A stretch of 64,000 nt of DNA from Heterobilharzia americana (lineage: Eukaryota > Platyhelminthes > Trematoda > Strigeidida > Schistosomatidae): contig OX104134.1 in assembly GCA_944470555.2 (NCBI GenBank), forward strand, positions 112,896,701 through 112,960,700, written 5' to 3'. Within the stretch, counting starts at the first letter, position 1; each line of letters opens with the position of its first letter. Shown here piece after piece: positions 55,201-61,200 of the stretch. Position numbers and translations under genes: made by a program. The notes beneath the pieces were generated by a model. The model was not told where the DNA came from and made no database searches. It saw only the letters and a list, made by a program, of their open reading frames with translations.

Positions 55201-58200
55201 AGTAGTCGTCAAGAGAAACGATGTCTGTTTGTCATCTCTGCTTACACTTCGATGGACTGCAGTCAAGGAAGAATTCTATCGTGAAGTAAGTGACCTTCAC
55301 AACTAAGTGCGCTTGATGGATATTGTGGTGCTAGTTGAGGACATGAATGGGCAGGTCGATCGTCTAGGTTTAGAGAAAAGTCACTTAGGTAACCAATGGT
55401 GACTAGTTGGTCCCAGGTCGGATAATGAGGATCGTATTCTGCAGCTTTGCGCAGATAACTACCTACTTCTAGCCAGAACCAACTCCCGAATAGTCAACAC
55501 CACTGTGCTAGTTGGCGTTCTCCCTCCGCCAATGACGTCTTGACTCAAATAGATCATATTGGATTCAGCTAGCGACGGGGTGGATGCATACAGGACTACC
55601 TCTGCATGTAGAGTACTTGTCTGGATTCTGATCATTCTTTAGTATGTGCATTTTGGTGTTTACCAAAGTCATCGTGCTGAACAAGTCGGTGCTAGAAAAT
55701 TAGTTGCACCTAACATTGCAGCTAAATACCAATCTGAGCAAGATTTAAGCCTGGCTACCGATCCTCCAGAAAGTGTAGACGACCACTGTCTGCACTTGCA
55801 TGACAACATGGAAATGCCGAGTAAAGCCACTTGCGAGTTGGAAGAACGTCCTGCTAATGAAAACTGAGTCTTTGTGAGCTCCATGCAACTTCCTAACGCC
55901 CATCGAACTATCCGATGGATAGCAAGTACAATGGTTCTCATAAGTCTGCCAGGAGGAACATTACACAACGCTTACACAGGGACTGTGAGGCTTGGTGGTG
56001 AGAAGACGCGAGTAAGATGGTAGCGGCAGCTGGATCGGGCAACAGTCGGAAGCTGTTCCGGTTCATTTTAGTCACTGGCAGCAAGAGGCCTAGTGTCAGT
56101 GACATAGATGGTACGTCGATAAAAAAATCTTCAAAGACACTTGAAACGGTAGTTGGATCACTCCGAAAAGCAGTTTAGCTGGATCATTGCTGCAGCACCT
56201 TAAGTTTCAGTGTATCATTCTCTATGGTCTGTGACAATCATCTGGGTATTAGTCTGGTGCCAATCGCGTCAAAATATTGGTGGATATCATACTTCCCAGA
56301 CTTTGCAAAACATCTGGGGAAATGGCTCGCAAGGAACAGGCCGGATCTCATTCCGGTGTTGGATGCATTGACTTCTTGTTTGCCCTCCACCAGATGTATT
56401 GCATGCTGACAATCGTTTTGTTTCTAGACATTACGACTATCGCCGATTTGTTGGACAGATCTGTACTCTGGAAATGTCATTCGGAGGGGGGTGTTTCCGA
56501 GAAATTCATTAGCCTCCTGTAAGCCCTACATATTAGCACCTCAGGTAGAGTGAGGGCACACAACCACCTGCCTCCATCGTCCCAAACCAGTAGTGGGGTT
56601 AAGCAGGGTTGCCCGATTTCTGCATTCCTCGTTGGCTTTGCCATAGATGACATTCTTGAGACGGCTGTAGAGAAGTTGCGCGATGGTGGTGTAGACCGAC
56701 CACCCGGAGAACGGTCATTCGACCGTGAATATGCAAATGATTTAATCTTACTGTGCGATAACACACAGGCTATTCAATCGCTCTAAACCAGTTAGTGATT
56801 AGTTTCCGTAAGTACGATATATGCTTCGCACCATCAAAGTGCAAACTATTTTTGAAAGATTGGCATGGGCGTGTACCTAACATAGACACTTGGTCGATTG
56901 ACAGGAAGGTCTGTTTTCTAATATTCAGTCGAACTTGAATGGAAATTGACATCGGTGTGCAGTGAAGTTAGAGTACCAATGTTGTAAAAAAAATACCGGT
57001 TTGGCCACTTTAGTCTAATTTCAATCAAACCAAACACAGACCAAAGTATTTCCTAATACAGAGTAATATACATATGATAACAGTTTGAAATACATGATAA
57101 AATAGCATATTCGCCACTTAAATGACAACTGAACCGCACTTCAGACCAATATCATACGCGAAAATTGTCAGAATATTTAAAATACTTTACACTGGCTAAT
57201 ATACAGGAAACTAAATGTAACAAGAACATCTACTTACAGTGTTTAGCAACTTCTGATGAGGAAGGTGTTCAGAACTCAGTTGGTTGGAAGTTGCAAGACG
57301 TTGTTCAGCAATACAAAGCAAACGTAAACAAAGCACAGTCGTACACTGCAAACTTGTACAATCATCCACTATCATTGAATTTAATGGTACATTCATAGTA
57401 CTACCATGCCACGTAGACAGAAACGTAAGTACCAAAACCGGTAGCAACGTATATATGACTGAATATTGTAGATCCATAAACTGGTTCACAACTCAAGTTT
57501 AGTAGTGCGTCAGTACCCTTATAAACTGCATCTAAGGCTCGCTATAAACAAAAGCAAAAGCTGAACTGATGACGCTAATCAGTAACCAATATAGTTACAA
57601 GTTGCATTTACATGATATTCATCCTTGTCATCAAAGTTATTTCAAGCGCAAAAGCAAAATCTAACAGAAAAACCAAGAAATGTGAAGTGCAAACATAAGG
57701 ATCCTGTCCCTGAGAATTGTGCAGGCAAACTTGTAGTCAACCCAAAAAAATACTGAAGTTTTGATGAGAAGTGACCTATGGGGTTGGACGTGAGGACAGT
57801 TACTCCACGACGGCATTGGATGGAGGTACCATTACAACGCAAGCTGACGGAAGTAGGAGCATGCAGATCACTGGATTCCGGCCTATTGGTCCAGTAATGA
57901 CGTCCTGACCGCGGAGACCGAAGGTTCCGAGTCCGAGCCCTGGATGTGCACTGCTGGGGTGTTCCATACTAGGACGAAACAGCTGTCCAGTGCTCCCAAT
58001 CCGTGATGAATACCAACACGTAATCAATACATGAATCCCCAGAAACCTCCAAATTGAATTACTGTCTAGTTCTCATTAGTGACTTGCTTTGAGATGAGAT
58101 TTCCTGAAGTTCGAATGAGAAGTCGTGACCAGTGGAGCAAACGAAATCGGATAATGCTTAAATATATAAATCATTAAAATGTTATCTGCAGACCACAACA

Positions 58201-61200
58201 GGTTTGATGACTAGACATAGACTATAATCGTCATCAATATTTTCAGTTCCGAATCCCCTTTACTTGCATGTGCTTCAAAAAAGTCACAATATATTCAAAA
58301 CATTGATAGTTTCTGCCGAATCTTTTCCAACTTATTTGCTAACCAAAGGGAAACCTTGTGATATGGAGAGCTAATCATAGATAGAATAGATCTCACCATT
58401 GTCTGTTTTATGCATTTTTCGCTGTCCATATACGAATGGTATGCGAGATCTAGACACAGACCCGGATCTGGATCCAAAGGATCTCGAATGCCATTTATGT
58501 ATGGACAAGAAAAATATTTCAAATAATTTGATGTGAATTCGTACTTACCACACATGTAATGCAAACCAAATTAGTAAGTTGGAGGTCAAAACTATTGCAT
58601 AGTAAAACTAACCTGTTTGCCGTGTATATCGGTTAACTCTATAGCAGTACACAGAATACGAAACATATGGTGGGCAACAGGAGGTGAGTATGTATGAAGA
58701 CTGGCAATAAGCGGCGCTAATACGTAACTGCAAAGCAAGATAATTATGAGTTAGTGGAAGTTGGATACCTCAGAATCGATACCAATCGATAGGCCTCTTT
58801 CAAAGTTGTCAATTCAATCGGCAAACAATAAAACTTGGGTTCATCTGACTATAAAAGAACAAATATACCATTAGAGAAAAGTAATCAACTACTTTGTCAT
58901 CCTCATGAGAAATAATCCCATTCAAACAAGGAGCTTTCAGTACCCAACGAAAATCACTGGAACCCTTTTGAACAAAACCTTCCATAGAGTTCAATAAATC
59001 TAAGAAAAGAAATCAGCAGTTAACACATGCTAACAAAATCAACTAGTTTACTGTAATGCAAATACATTGAGTGTTTATTTATTAATCAAACTGAAATCTA
59101 CCAGCTTTGTATGTGTGTGTCTATACCTCAATGATACAAAGAGCTATGGCCAGTGGAACACTTCTTCCTTCAAGGTCGCACTACACCGGAAAATTTAGCT
59201 GGAATACGGTAAGATGAAATGCAGTTACGATGCAAATTGTTAAGCTGATAGGGGGATCAGAGGGAGACGTAGGAATGCCGGCTGGATGCGGAAGTCCCAA
59301 GAGCCAAGTGTTTCTAGTGAATGAACACCATACACCGTTGATACTGCTTTCCATAAGCGAAGTGATAGATAGATCCTACTTAAGACTAACGAAATATACT
59401 AATGAACAACTTGAATAGTAAGTTTATGTGCAGATTATGCAAAAACCAAAAATCAATCTGAGCGTTTCATAACTTCTCAAGTTGCTCAGTAGTATATTTT
59501 CGTCAGTTTACGAAACTTTTGTGTCAAAGATCACACCTTGTGATAATGGCTTCATTTCCTAGGGAAACCAGTTGAAAGTACAGTTGGGCAGGTGAAAACA
59601 AATAACCTATGAGAAATATCAACATGAACCGTGGAATTTGAAAATCACTTGCAAATTGATCACCCCATCTACCTAAAACTTTCTAGTCCTATACTAGAAG
59701 CTAAACGTTCAGATGTGATTAACGTAGCAGATGATTTAATGAACAAGCAAATAGGCCAATTCAGACAAAAAGGCGTTTAGGTGGCCTTTTCGAAATTCCA
59801 ATCGCAAAAACAGACAATGACAATTAACAGCTACAGTTGTGCTCACATAAACATTTATTTCTGACCCACGCAAACTTCATACGTAAAGAGAATCGTTGTA
59901 CGACTTGGCGTTCAAAGGCCTCAACTCAACGATGGACGCAGATAGACCACAATGCTATCAGTCCTCACTGGAAAACACTGACTGCAGATTTCCGCACGTA
60001 TCTGGACAGCGACCAGGCAACAGTTCGAGCACCTACAGGGACGTAGGGAAAATACACCTGTAAGGAAGACCACTATAAGCACAGCTCGACGATGGAAATA
60101 CTAAGGTTGATTTCTAACAGGAAGTAGCTAGACAGTTATCGAAACAATACAATATCGGTCATCCCAAACAAGCCCGGTGCCATCTCTAGTCTGCTGTAGA
60201 AACAGCGTTGACGGCTATAACCGAAACTGTGTAAACGGTCAAAAAAGCCAGTTGGTTTCAGCAGCTTCTTCTGGACTAATTTAAGGGTATTAACGCATTC
60301 TTACAGGTTCCGAACATAGTGGGGTGCGGAAGGAACTCAAATGCAGACTGACAAACAGTCTACGCAATGGCACCGGCCAGTGATGATCAGAGGAGGCTAA
60401 AGAGAGGTAAAAAAAAAAAGTATGATAAAAGGTAGCAACAGACAGTCAGTTAAACTTATCGAAGTAGCTGGAGTGAAAAATTCAATGGTTAGTGAGATTA
60501 TAGAGAAGTATGCGATTCACTTGCAGGGAAGATGACTTCAAGATGGATCGAACACTTCGAGGAACAGTAAGAATGAGTTCCAGCCACTCCTCTTTTACCC
60601 ATTATTCAGTTGGATATCAAACACGACATTGCGATGGGATCTCTAACACCTAAAAACGTCGAGGAAGTGGTAAAAAACATGAAAAAAAGAAAGGCGGCAG
60701 GGCCGTTTGGACTAGTACTAGAGGTATTTAGGGATGGCAGTAGAGGATAACTGTAAAGGTTAGCTGAAGTGTTAGCTAATGTATCCAGGTCAGATATGAT
60801 CTACTCTGATTAACCCAGTATTCGAGGAAGTGAAAAAATCCTCTTGTGATAACCACATGGGAATTAGTTTGACGAATATAGTTTCTAAGATCGTAGGTTC
60901 CATCGTCAGTAGACAATTAGATGAAGCTCGGAAATGTACTGGGAGTTTTGAAAATGTTCAACAGAATCCTAGCGTTATGTTCAAAAGATAATGAAGAATT
61001 ACAGTTGATAATCAGTGCATACCACGAATATCTGGCAGTTAGAAAATAACTCATGTTTTCTAAGCGACTAACACAACAGTGCACAACAAACAGACAAACA
61101 AAATCAACGCAGGATCTCGCACAGCGGCCTCATTGATGTAAGCATAAAAGATTCACATCATTAGTTCTCCGTTTAAACCTCATATCACCTACTTCAGTTT

